A stretch of DNA of 64,000 nucleotides, taken from assembly GCA_044224855.1 (NCBI GenBank), contig JBGAJP010000005.1, forward strand, positions 12,565-76,564, written 5' to 3'. The translations under genes and the position numbers were made by a program. The notes below the pieces were generated by a model. It worked only from the letters and a program-made list of their open reading frames with translations. It ran no database searches and was not told the origin of the DNA. This document shows positions 1 through 8,202 of the stretch, piece by piece. The first letter of the stretch is position 1. Every line of letters starts with the position of its first letter. Origin of the DNA: Tichowtungia sp044224855. GTDB taxonomy: Bacteria > Verrucomicrobiota > Kiritimatiellia > Kiritimatiellales > Tichowtungiaceae.

Positions 1-120
1 CGCCGTCTCCGTTTTTACATCCACTTTTCCGTCGTTATTTCCGGCGCAGGCTGTACTCGCCGCCAGCAGCAGCGCCAGCGCCGCACCGGTTGAATAAGGT
101 TTAAAATTAAGGGTTTTCAT
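1..120 (-). CDS. 5' end of an exported protein, cut by the left edge
   Basis: Only the first 40 codons are inside the window. The ATG at 120 has a good Shine-Dalgarno (GGAGG, 8 bases upstream on the minus strand). The protein opens with Lys and a hydrophobic Ala/Leu-rich stretch ending in an STACAGN-like site, which is a signal peptide; a lipoprotein cleavage at that Cys is possible but the lipobox is imperfect. The mature start is polar and charged (GNNDGKVDV). It is divergent from the two-component operon at 335, so it may be a target of that regulator. Function cannot be told from what is visible. Confidence 0.6.
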   Translation of the reverse strand, partial: MKTLNFKPYSTGAALALLLAASTACAGNNDGKVDVKTETA

Positions 121-251
121 CTTCCATACCTCCATTGCTTCTCTGATCTCCATACTTCCGTCCTCCAAAGGGTCATCATGCCATTCGCATCACCTCCCCC
201 ATTTTTCTGCGGCCAGTGAACAGAAAAAACCTTTCGGTATTCTTTCCGGCG

Positions 252-269
252 CATTACAAAGCAGTAATG
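252..269. promoter_or_regulatory. inverted repeat, possible response-regulator operator
   Basis: CATTAC and GTAATG face each other across six bases between the divergent exported protein and the response regulator gene. TTAC-N-GTAA inverted repeats are the kind of site bound by CopR/CusR-type regulators, and the downstream regulator looks like that subfamily. A TTGACA hexamer at 280-285 may be a -35 element, but its -10 is poor. Confidence 0.35.
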
Positions 270-334
270 ATTCCGGACGTTGACAAAACCGGCTTCCGGC
301 ATTAGTTCTGAGGCGTTTTCAACAGGAGAATGCC

Positions 335-1009
335 GTGCGGATTTTAATCATTGAAGACGACCGGAAAATTTCATCGTTCCTGGAAAAAGGATTCCGGGAA
401 GCGGGCTATGCTGTCGATACCGCCGCCGACGGCGAGGAAGGCCTGATGCTGGCGCGGCAGGAAATCTACGACGCCGTCGTCGCCGACCTGATGCTGCCGA
501 AACTCGACGGCCTGACCATGATCAGCCGCCTGCGCGCCGAAAAGGTCAATACGCCGGTACTGATCCTGAGCGCCAAACGTTCCGTCGACGACCGCATCCG
601 CGGACTTCAGGCGGGCGGCGACGATTACATGGTCAAACCCTTCTCCTTTTCCGAACTGCTGGTCCGCGTCCAGACGCTGCTTCGCCGCTCCAGCCGCACT
701 CCGGAACCGATGATCCTGCGGGTCGAAGGCATCAGTCTCGACATTGCCCGCCGCACCGTTGAGCGCGAAGGGCAGATCATCGAACTCCAGCCGCGCGAAT
801 TCGCCCTGCTGGAATTCATGATGCGCAATGCCGGACGGATCGTCACAAAAACCTCCATTCTGGAAAATGTGTATGACTACAGTTTTGATCCGCAGACCAA
901 CGTCATCGATGTGCTTGTCTGCCGCCTGCGCAACAGCATCGACCGCGACTTCGAAGAAAAACTGATCCACACCGTCCGCGGAGCCGGATATGTCCTCAAG
1001 AGAAAATAA
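335..1009 (+). CDS. OmpR-family two-component response regulator
   Basis: A 224-residue DNA-binding response regulator. The receiver domain (about 1-112) has the acidic pair D8/D9, the phosphoacceptor D51 in VVADLMLPK, S79 and K101 in the YMVKPF motif. A winged-helix Trans_reg_C domain follows (about 125-222), ending in TVRGAGYVL. Sequence character is closest to the CusR/CopR/QseB group of regulators, which respond to metals or envelope signals; the signal here is unknown. Start is GTG at 335, preceded by AGGAG with six bases of spacing. It overlaps the kinase gene downstream by 20 bases, so the two are translationally coupled. Confidence 0.9.
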   Translation: MRILIIEDDRKISSFLEKGFREAGYAVDTAADGEEGLMLARQEIYDAVVADLMLPKLDGLTMISRLRAEKVNTPVLILSAKRSVDDRIRGLQAGGDDYMVKPFSFSELLVRVQTLLRRSSRTPEPMILRVEGISLDIARRTVEREGQIIELQPREFALLEFMMRNAGRIVTKTSILENVYDYSFDPQTNVIDVLVCRLRNSIDRDFEEKLIHTVRGAGYVLKRK

Positions 1010-2390
1010 ACCGTTCCGGATGGCCTTCAGCCTGCGGCTGGCGCTGATCTACACGATTGCGCTCTGCGTCTCGCTTGCCGCGCTCTTCGCCGTCACCTAC
1101 CAGCTTGTCCGACGCGTTGTCGAAAACCGCGACCACGCCGTCATTGAAGCGCAGACCGCGCAGTTCAAATCGCTCTTCCAGCGCGGCGGCGTTCAGGCCG
1201 TCTCTTCCTACTTCAGCCAGCAGATCAGCTCTTCGCCGGAACAGTCCTTCGTCCGTATCGTCGACGACTACAATCAGGTGCGCTTCATCACCGTATCGCA
1301 TCAGCTGTGGACCCTGCTCGACAAAAAAACCGGCGGACGTCCGCCGGCAGATCAGTCACGATGGGACGAGCTGATTCGCGAAGAAGCGGGCGGCAGCTGG
1401 ATCGTCGGCACTACGCCGCTCGCTCCCGGACTCTATTTACAGGTCGGCCGCAGCAACACGGAAACCCGGCTGGTGCTCAGCCATTTCCGCAAAACCGCGC
1501 TGAATATTTTTCTGCCCGCCATTGTTTCCAGTCTGCTCATCGGCTGGCTGATGACCCGCAGCGCACTCGCGCCGCTGCGCGCGCTGATCGATACCGTCCG
1601 CCATATTCTGACCACCGGCGACCTGCAGCGTCGCGTTCCCGCCGGTGCCCGGCGCGGCGAACTTAACGAACTCACCGGTATGTTCAACCGTATGCTTGAT
1701 CAGAACGAAAAGCTGATTCAAGGCTCGCGCGAAACGCTCGACAACGTCGCGCACGATCTGCGCACGCCGATGACCCATCTGCGCAACTCCGCCGAACGCG
1801 CGCTCCAGCTTCCGGAAACCGATCCCGCCGCCCTGCAAAACGCGCTCGCCGACTGCGTGGAGGAATCCGAGCAGATTCTGCGCATGCTGAATGTGCTGAT
1901 GGACCTGGCCGAAGCCAATACCGGCAGCATGCGTCTCGACCGCGAAGAGATTTCCCTGCGCGAACTAATCGATGAAGTGATTGAACTCTATGCACTGGTC
2001 GCCGAAGAACGCCGCATTCAGATTCAGAATGAAGTTCCGGCCTGGTGCACCGTCACCGCCGACCGCCTGAAACTGCGCCAGTGTATCGCCAACCTCGTCG
2101 ACAACGCGCTCAAATACAGTCCCGACGGAAGCACGGTCACCCTTTCCGGCACATCCGCGGACGGAACGGTTTCCATCTCCGTCCAGGATCAAGGACAAGG
2201 AATCGCCAAAGAAGATCAGCCCCGCATCTGGGAACGGCTCTACCGTGCTGAACAAAGCCGCACCACGCCCGGCCTCGGACTAGGACTCAGCCTCGTCCGC
2301 GCCATCATCGAAGCGCACGGCGGCTCCGTCGGCATCGAAAGCGAACCCGGTTGCGGATCCACCTTCACCCTCCGCCTGCCGAAAAATTAA
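990..2390 (+). CDS. membrane sensor histidine kinase, CusS-like
   Basis: A 466-residue partner kinase of the regulator at 335. TM1 lies at about 13-38, a periplasmic sensor of about 130 residues follows, TM2 is at about 172-192, then HAMP, HisKA with the phosphoacceptor His near residue 255 (NVAHDLRTPM), and a HATPase_c domain with N box (NLVDNALKYS), G1 (DQGQGI) and G2 (GLGLGLSLV). The order and size match heavy-metal type kinases (CusS/CopS), but the periplasmic domain has no obvious metal-binding cluster. The ATG at 990 has GGAG six bases upstream inside the regulator gene. Confidence 0.9.
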   Translation: MSSRENKPFRMAFSLRLALIYTIALCVSLAALFAVTYQLVRRVVENRDHAVIEAQTAQFKSLFQRGGVQAVSSYFSQQISSSPEQSFVRIVDDYNQVRFITVSHQLWTLLDKKTGGRPPADQSRWDELIREEAGGSWIVGTTPLAPGLYLQVGRSNTETRLVLSHFRKTALNIFLPAIVSSLLIGWLMTRSALAPLRALIDTVRHILTTGDLQRRVPAGARRGELNELTGMFNRMLDQNEKLIQGSRETLDNVAHDLRTPMTHLRNSAERALQLPETDPAALQNALADCVEESEQILRMLNVLMDLAEANTGSMRLDREEISLRELIDEVIELYALVAEERRIQIQNEVPAWCTVTADRLKLRQCIANLVDNALKYSPDGSTVTLSGTSADGTVSISVQDQGQGIAKEDQPRIWERLYRAEQSRTTPGLGLGLSLVRAIIEAHGGSVGIESEPGCGSTFTLRLPKN

Positions 2391-2393
2391 AAC

Positions 2394-2455
2394 GTACCGC
2401 AGGCTTCCAGTCTGCCGAAGAAATCAAGACAAGGCAGGCTGGAAGCCTGCGATAC
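2394..2455. repeat. long imperfect palindrome between convergent genes
   Basis: Arms 2399-2416 and 2433-2450 pair over 18 bases with one G-T wobble, around a 16-base loop; the pairing resumes outside one mismatch (GTA at 2394, TAC at 2453). The hairpin sits between the convergent kinase and SASA genes, where it could stop transcription from either side, though there is no T run. The arm sequence (CAGGCTTCCAG type) resembles the small palindrome at 54621-54636, so it may be a dispersed REP-like repeat. Confidence 0.6.
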
Positions 2456-2481
2456 AAATACTCCGCGGGTCGAATACCGGA

Positions 2482-5382
2482 TCAGTTACTGTTCAGACGC
2501 AGGCGGTAAAAACCGTTCGATGAACTGCCGGTATCAAACTGAAAGGTCTTCTGCTTTCCTTCGCCGGTGATGCTGTAAAACAGCGGAATCCAGTCCGCCG
2601 GAAGCAGTTTATCCGTTTTCTCCAGCCGGTAGCGCTGACCGGATGAGCCCAGAAACTGCAAAGTCGCCCCGCTGCCGGAAAACTTTCCGCCGAGCTCAAA
2701 AACCGACTGCGCATCGACCGGCGAAGTTCCGGACAGGAATTCCTGCAGGTTGGTCCGGCCGTCGCCGTCCGGGTCGGCGCCGGCGGCGGACTGACTGTTG
2801 GTGGTTGAACCGTTTCCGCCGAAGTAGGTCGCGCGCCAATCATCAGTAATTCCGTCACCGGCACTGTCGACTGCGCGGTAAACCGCGGTAACCGTCACAT
2901 TGTTAGTCGGCATCCTCAAAGTGGTGGACGATGCCCGGACATTCACAACGGTCTGCGTATCGCCCGACCAGTGATCAAACCGCTGTCCGCTCATCGAAGC
3001 TGCTTCGATGTTCAGGACGGATCCGGCCTGCGAAGCGCCGTCGCCGGAACCGTTATTTACAGTGAGCGTATAAACCGGCGCGGCGGAATCCCGGTACGCC
3101 GCCAGCAGATAGAGCGAATGTGCGGGCATGGTGACGGTTGCGGACGAGGCGTTGGGATTGCTGATTTCCGAGGCCGCGCCGATCCAGCGGTCAAACACTT
3201 TGCCGGAAGCCGGAGTATTCGCGGCGATACTGATAACGGTTCCGGCCGGGATTCCGACGGCGGTTCCGCTGCCGGAAATAACTTCCAGATTATAGGTCTC
3301 CGCTGTGTTGAACGGCGAAGCCGGAAGTGCGGTGGCATTGTACAGCTTGTTGGTTCCGGACGGAGCATTGGCCCAGCAGTAACGCACATAAACCGGATTG
3401 CTGACCGATGGGCTCGATACCACCACGGTATCTTTATCAATCACCGCGTTCGCGCTCACGAACACTTTGTCGGCTCCGGCAACTTCAAAGTTCTGCAGCG
3501 GACCTTCCGTCTGTACGACCGGATTTGTACTGGTTTTCCAGCCGGTCACCAGTCCGTTATCGGCATAATCAAAGAGAACCCGTATCTGCGATTCTTCATG
3601 GATCGCACCGCGGTACAGCGGACCGCTGTAAACGATGTCGTGCTGATACTGTTTCGCCAGCGCCCACTGCGCCAGACGGCGGCCGATATCGAATTTATTG
3701 GTCGGATGCAAATTAAGATCTTCGCCGACGTCGATGGTGACCGCCATGCCGGTATTGGTTTCCGACAGCGCTTTAAACTGTGCATTGCGGATGCCCGGCC
3801 ATTCCCAGCCGGAGCTGTCATAGTTCGGCAGCTGGACATAGTAGAACGGGAAATCGCCCTGAGCCCACTCCTGCCGCCAGCCGCGCATCAGCGCCTGCAT
3901 TTTGCAGCGGTAGATATCGCCTTCGCCCGAATTATATTCACCCTGATACCAGATCGCGCCGTGAACTCCGTAGGGAACCAGCGGAGCAATCATGGCGTTA
4001 TAAATGTCATAGAGATAGGTGATCCCGCCCTGCTCCTGATTCTGCTTCAGTCCGGCAAGCTCCGGAACAGCGTCCGCGCCGGAAGGCGACAGGAAACGTT
4101 CGATACGCTGTCCGCCCCACGCGCAGGAAAGCAGTCCAACCGGCACACCGGTTCCGAGATGAACATATTTGGCAAAGAAATAAGCGGTTGCGCTGAACCG
4201 GCGCACAGCCGCAGTACTGCATTTAGTCCAGGGCAGCGTGTACAGCGGATCATCCCATTGCGTAACGGAATTGGTCGTGTTGATGACCACATGCCGGATC
4301 AGCGGATACGAAGCGGCAGCCGTCAGCTCGTCCGGAAACCTTCCGCTCATCAAATATTCCATGTTCGACTGTCCGGAGGCGATGTACACATCCCCGAAGA
4401 CCACTTCGCCTAGCTGAATATCCGTCTCGCCGGGCGATGAAATGGTCAGGATGTGCGCCGTACCGCCGTCGTTGGCGTGCGGCTCAAGCTTCGCCAGCCA
4501 CCGGCCGTTCAAATCCGCAACAGCAGTTCCAACCGTTGCACCGTCCAGCTTAACCGTTACCACCGAGCCGGGCGTGGCGCGGCCCCAGACGGGAACATTC
4601 ATATCCCGCTGCAGAACCATATTGTCCTGAAAAAGCGAATGTACAAAGAACGGAATTTCATACGAAGCCGCGATTTCATCCCATGTGGATGCCGTGCGGA
4701 TATTTTGAACAGCGGCGTAATCGGTCGAGCCGGCCGGACGAAAGTCCCCGGTCGCCTGGAACCGCAGCTTGTCAATCGAGGCCAGACTTACCGGAGAGTT
4801 GGAAACCGCCGGACTGTTCTGATCGAACTGGTTCGAACCGGTCAGGTCGTACCAGACCGACATCGTCTGAGCTCCGATATCCACTCCGACGATTACCGAT
4901 AGAGCCGCTTTACCCATCATATTCGTACAAAGCGGCGTCAGGCTTCCGCCGTTAAAAACGCCGCTGTTATCCCAGTCGCCGGTGAGACATACGCCGGCGA
5001 CATTCGTTCCTGAACTGTCCGCAAACGTCAGCCCCAGCACCATCGGCCCGGAATGGTTCAGACTCCGCAGATCGTAATTGAAATCAAACCGCAGGTATTG
5101 AACGCCGGAAGAAAGATCGGTCACTTCAGCATCCAGAACAGCGCCGCCGTTTGTACCAGCGTGCGTGCTGAGCAGCGCGCCAAGGCCGTCCGTTTGCAGA
5201 AACCCGGAACCGCCGCCGGAGAAAACGGCACCTTCTGTTCCAAGGTTCACCGCCTGCGACAGTGTCGTTCCCGCCGGGTCCTGTTCAAAGGTCCATTCGT
5301 TTAAGGCCGCCCGCGCTGTTGGCGAAACGACAGACAAACCAAGTGACAGCCCGATTACAGCAGCTAACTTCTTCATATCCAT
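2482..5382 (-). CDS. secreted SASA-type O-acetylesterase with InlB-like repeats and Ca-binding tail
   Basis: A 966-residue exported protein. After a signal peptide (to about residue 25) comes a lectin-like jelly-roll region (about 26-240), then a sialate O-acetylesterase/SGNH domain (about 245-690) with the nucleophile block GQSNMEYLM and the His block NLHPTNK. Two divergent InlB B-repeats (FDRW, FDHWSGD, ending in VTAVYR) follow, then a thrombospondin type 3-like Asp-rich segment (DPDGDGRTNLQEF) and a C-terminal beta domain. The family removes acetyl groups from sialic acids or other glycans; substrate here is unknown. Start is ATG at 5382 with a GGGG-type ribosome site. It is a distant paralogue of the pair at 21154 and 22610. 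Confidence 0.8.
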   Translation of the reverse strand: MDMKKLAAVIGLSLGLSVVSPTARAALNEWTFEQDPAGTTLSQAVNLGTEGAVFSGGGSGFLQTDGLGALLSTHAGTNGGAVLDAEVTDLSSGVQYLRFDFNYDLRSLNHSGPMVLGLTFADSSGTNVAGVCLTGDWDNSGVFNGGSLTPLCTNMMGKAALSVIVGVDIGAQTMSVWYDLTGSNQFDQNSPAVSNSPVSLASIDKLRFQATGDFRPAGSTDYAAVQNIRTASTWDEIAASYEIPFFVHSLFQDNMVLQRDMNVPVWGRATPGSVVTVKLDGATVGTAVADLNGRWLAKLEPHANDGGTAHILTISSPGETDIQLGEVVFGDVYIASGQSNMEYLMSGRFPDELTAAASYPLIRHVVINTTNSVTQWDDPLYTLPWTKCSTAAVRRFSATAYFFAKYVHLGTGVPVGLLSCAWGGQRIERFLSPSGADAVPELAGLKQNQEQGGITYLYDIYNAMIAPLVPYGVHGAIWYQGEYNSGEGDIYRCKMQALMRGWRQEWAQGDFPFYYVQLPNYDSSGWEWPGIRNAQFKALSETNTGMAVTIDVGEDLNLHPTNKFDIGRRLAQWALAKQYQHDIVYSGPLYRGAIHEESQIRVLFDYADNGLVTGWKTSTNPVVQTEGPLQNFEVAGADKVFVSANAVIDKDTVVVSSPSVSNPVYVRYCWANAPSGTNKLYNATALPASPFNTAETYNLEVISGSGTAVGIPAGTVISIAANTPASGKVFDRWIGAASEISNPNASSATVTMPAHSLYLLAAYRDSAAPVYTLTVNNGSGDGASQAGSVLNIEAASMSGQRFDHWSGDTQTVVNVRASSTTLRMPTNNVTVTAVYRAVDSAGDGITDDWRATYFGGNGSTTNSQSAAGADPDGDGRTNLQEFLSGTSPVDAQSVFELGGKFSGSGATLQFLGSSGQRYRLEKTDKLLPADWIPLFYSITGEGKQKTFQFDTGSSSNGFYRLRLNSN

Positions 5383-5399
5383 GAACCCCGCTGTGAATT

Positions 5400-5416
5400 A
5401 ACGATCGAAAATCGTT
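5400..5416. promoter_or_regulatory. small palindrome upstream of the SASA gene
   Basis: AACGAT and ATCGTT flank five bases just upstream of the minus-strand SASA start, next to a TATATATA stretch (5416-5425) that could hold its -10. It could be an operator or a short mRNA hairpin. Between it and the hrpB start at 5521 nothing stronger than a weak seven-base inverted repeat is visible. Confidence 0.25.
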
Positions 5417-5520
5417 TATATATATCACAATGTATTGCGCTTCATCCAACCCTAACTCAGCTTGGAACGACTTGAGTCTCGAAGGCCAAGTCGCAATCCG
5501 GCATAGTCGCCCGAATAAAA

Positions 5521-8055
5521 ATGAATCCCAAGACCCTGCCAATTTATGAACTTCGCGATGAACTGATCGCGGCGCTGAAGACCGACAGCCGCCTGATCAT
5601 CGAAGCACCGACCGGCTCCGGCAAGTCCACGCAGGTGCCGCAGATGCTTTTGGATTCCGGATTATGCAGCGGCGACATCGTCGTCCTCCAGCCGCGCCGG
5701 ATCGCGGCGCGTATGCTGGCGCGCCGCGTCGCGCATGAGCGCGGCGGCGAAACCGGCGGCGAGGTCGGCTATCAGGTGCGCTTCGAAAGCATCGTCTCGA
5801 ACAAAACCCGCATCCGCTACGTCACCGAAGGAATTCTCCTGCGCCAGATTCTCGGCGACCCGGAACTGCGCGGCGTTTCCGCCGTTATCTTCGACGAATT
5901 CCACGAACGCCATCTTTACGGCGACATCACCCTCGCCCGCTGTCTGCACCTGCAAAAGACGCGCCCCGATCTGAAAATCATCGTCATGTCCGCCACGCTC
6001 GACGCCGCGCCGCTGCGCGACTATCTCGCGCCGTGTTGCGAGCTGAAATCTGAAGGCCGGATGTTTCCGGTCGAAATTTCCTATGCCGCCAAGCGGATCG
6101 ACTTCGACCACCATCCGGTCTGGGAAGCCGCCGCCGATGCGTTTGAAAGCGCGATCCGTTCCGGCGCGGAAGGCGACGTGCTGATCTTCATGCCCGGCGC
6201 GTACGAAATTTCGCGCACCGTCGAAGCCGTCCGCTCCAAATCCTGCGCCAAGGATTTTGCCGTCCTGCCGCTGCACGGCGAACTGCCGCCGCGCGATCAG
6301 GACGCCGCCGTCGAACCGGGCAGCGGACGCAAAGTCGTCGTCGCCACCAACGTCGCTGAAACCTCGATCACCATCGACGGCATCCGCGTCGTCATCGACA
6401 GCGGACTTGCGCGCATCGCGCGCTACGACCCGGCACGCGGCATTGATACTCTGTTCGTCGAACGCATCAGCCGCGCCTCGGCTGATCAGCGCACCGGCCG
6501 CGCCGGACGAACCGCACCGGGCGTCTGCCACCGGCTCTGGACACTTCAGGAACAGTCCACCCGCCGCGCGCAGGAACTGCCCGAAATTCTGCGGCACGAT
6601 CTGGCCGAAGTGGTTCTTACGCTGAAGGCTGGCGGCATTGACGACGTTGAAAATTTCCACTGGCTGGAAAAACCCGACCCGGTTTCGCTGGCGCGCACGC
6701 TGACGCTGCTGACCGATCTCGGTGCACTCGACCATCACGGCAGGCTGACGAAAACCGGCGAACGGATGGTGCAGTTCCCGATGCATCCGCGCTACGCCCG
6801 TATGCTGCTGGCGGCCGATGAATATCACTGTGTTCGGCAGGCCTGCCTGATCGCCGCGCTGACGCAGGGCAAAGGAATTCTTGAACGCAACAAAGGCAAG
6901 GAAGTGCGCGGACAGCGCGACGATCTGCTCGGCGACGACGACTGTTCCGACTTTAAACGGCTGATGCGCGCTTGGAGTTTTGCCGACAAGAATAATTACA
7001 ACACCGGCGCCTGCCGTGAACTCGGCATCCACGCTGCTGCCGCCCGGCAGGTCAAGCCGCTCTACGAACGCTTCCTGCAAATCGCCGAGCAGCAGGGACT
7101 GAAAATCAACCGCGCCGCGCCCGAAGATGAATTTCTGCAAAAGTGCATCCTGACCGCCTTCTCCGATCAGCTGGCCAGACGCTGTGACAAAGGTACGCTG
7201 CGCTGCGAACTGGTACATGGACGCACCGCCGAGCTGGCGCGCGAAAGCGTGATCCGCGACGCGGAACTGCTGGTCGCCGCCGAAATCACCGAAATCGGCC
7301 AGACGCGCGGACAAACCGGCGTATTGCTCAACCTCGCCACTGCTGTCGAAGAAGAATGGCTCGAAGAATTGTTCCCCGAAGATTTCAGCGAAGTCCGCGT
7401 GCCGCTGTACGACACCTCAATCAAACGCGTCGTCGTCGAGCGGCGCAGACTATTTCGTGACCTTGCGCTCGATGCTTCCATTACGCACGATCCGAAGCCG
7501 GACGAAGCCGCCGCAGTCCTTGCGACCGAAGTGCTTAAAGGCAATCTCGATATTCCCGGCTGGGACGAAGAAATCGAAAACTGGATTCTGCGCGTCAACC
7601 TGCTGGCGGAATGGTGTCCCGACAAAAAAATTCCGGTAATCGACGAAGCTGCGCGCCGCACGATGCTGGAAGAACTCTGCCTCGGCGCGGCCTGCCGTAA
7701 AGACCTGCGCGAAGCGAATGTCAAAGCCGTCGTGCGCGACTGGCTGACCTATGAGCAGCAGCAGTGGGTTGAAAAACAGATGCCCGAACGGTTTGCCATG
7801 CCGGGAGGACACCGCGCCCGCATCCGTTACGAAGCCGGACATAAGCCGGTTCTCTCCGCCATGATTCAGGACTTCTTCGGCATGACCCAGACGCCGCGCA
7901 TCGCCTTCGGGCGGATTCCGCTCGTCGTTGAACTGCTTGCTCCGAACCGCCGGCCGGTGCAGATCTCCGAAGACCTCGAATCGTTCTGGCGCACCGCCTA
8001 TCCCGAACTCCGGCCCGCGCTGTCCCGGAAATATCCCCGTCACAAGTGGGAATAA
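5521..8055 (+). CDS. hrpB: ATP-dependent helicase HrpB
   Basis: An 844-residue DEAH/RHA-family helicase. Visible motifs in order: Walker A TGSGKST near residue 31, QPRR (Ia), motif II as DEFHERHL (DEFH rather than DEAH, usual in HrpB), SAT in VMSATLD, and motif VI QRTGRAGRT. HA2 and OB-like regions follow, and the protein ends in the HrpB C-terminal domain with the typical KYPRHKWE. Length fits HrpB (about 820) and not HrpA (about 1300). Its cellular role in bacteria is poorly defined. The ATG at 5521 has no Shine-Dalgarno; the five bases before it are A-rich. Confidence 0.93.
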   Translation: MNPKTLPIYELRDELIAALKTDSRLIIEAPTGSGKSTQVPQMLLDSGLCSGDIVVLQPRRIAARMLARRVAHERGGETGGEVGYQVRFESIVSNKTRIRYVTEGILLRQILGDPELRGVSAVIFDEFHERHLYGDITLARCLHLQKTRPDLKIIVMSATLDAAPLRDYLAPCCELKSEGRMFPVEISYAAKRIDFDHHPVWEAAADAFESAIRSGAEGDVLIFMPGAYEISRTVEAVRSKSCAKDFAVLPLHGELPPRDQDAAVEPGSGRKVVVATNVAETSITIDGIRVVIDSGLARIARYDPARGIDTLFVERISRASADQRTGRAGRTAPGVCHRLWTLQEQSTRRAQELPEILRHDLAEVVLTLKAGGIDDVENFHWLEKPDPVSLARTLTLLTDLGALDHHGRLTKTGERMVQFPMHPRYARMLLAADEYHCVRQACLIAALTQGKGILERNKGKEVRGQRDDLLGDDDCSDFKRLMRAWSFADKNNYNTGACRELGIHAAAARQVKPLYERFLQIAEQQGLKINRAAPEDEFLQKCILTAFSDQLARRCDKGTLRCELVHGRTAELARESVIRDAELLVAAEITEIGQTRGQTGVLLNLATAVEEEWLEELFPEDFSEVRVPLYDTSIKRVVVERRRLFRDLALDASITHDPKPDEAAAVLATEVLKGNLDIPGWDEEIENWILRVNLLAEWCPDKKIPVIDEAARRTMLEELCLGAACRKDLREANVKAVVRDWLTYEQQQWVEKQMPERFAMPGGHRARIRYEAGHKPVLSAMIQDFFGMTQTPRIAFGRIPLVVELLAPNRRPVQISEDLESFWRTAYPELRPALSRKYPRHKWE

Positions 8056-8138
8056 CGCCTGCAAAAAAGTTATGGATATTCTGTTTTGATGGTTAACACC
8101 CTCCTTAAGTCTGTCGAAACTTGCCTCGTCAGCAAGAG

Positions 8139-8167
8139 GCATCGTCCTCTGTGGAACTGGACGATGC
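8139..8167 (+). promoter_or_regulatory. hairpin in the leader of the DUF11 lipoprotein gene
   Basis: A perfect nine-base stem (8139-8147 with 8159-8167, loop 11 bases) lies 26 bases before the AGGAGG of the next gene. An alternative pairing of GCCTC (8123-8127) with GAGGC (8136-8140) would exclude it. No U run follows, so it is not a terminator. I see no convincing promoter in 8056-8138. Confidence 0.4.
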
Positions 8168-8202
8168 GTGTTCGAAATCAGGTCTAGACACAGGAGGGAA
8201 AG

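Noticed and set aside
117..302. 61-codon minus-strand ORF upstream of the response regulator
   Set aside because: Overlaps the start and ribosome site of the exported protein on the same strand and covers the regulatory region; composition is not protein-like.
5662..7314. 550-codon minus-strand ORF
   Set aside because: Antisense shadow of hrpB in GC-rich codon phase; no domain, no ribosome site.
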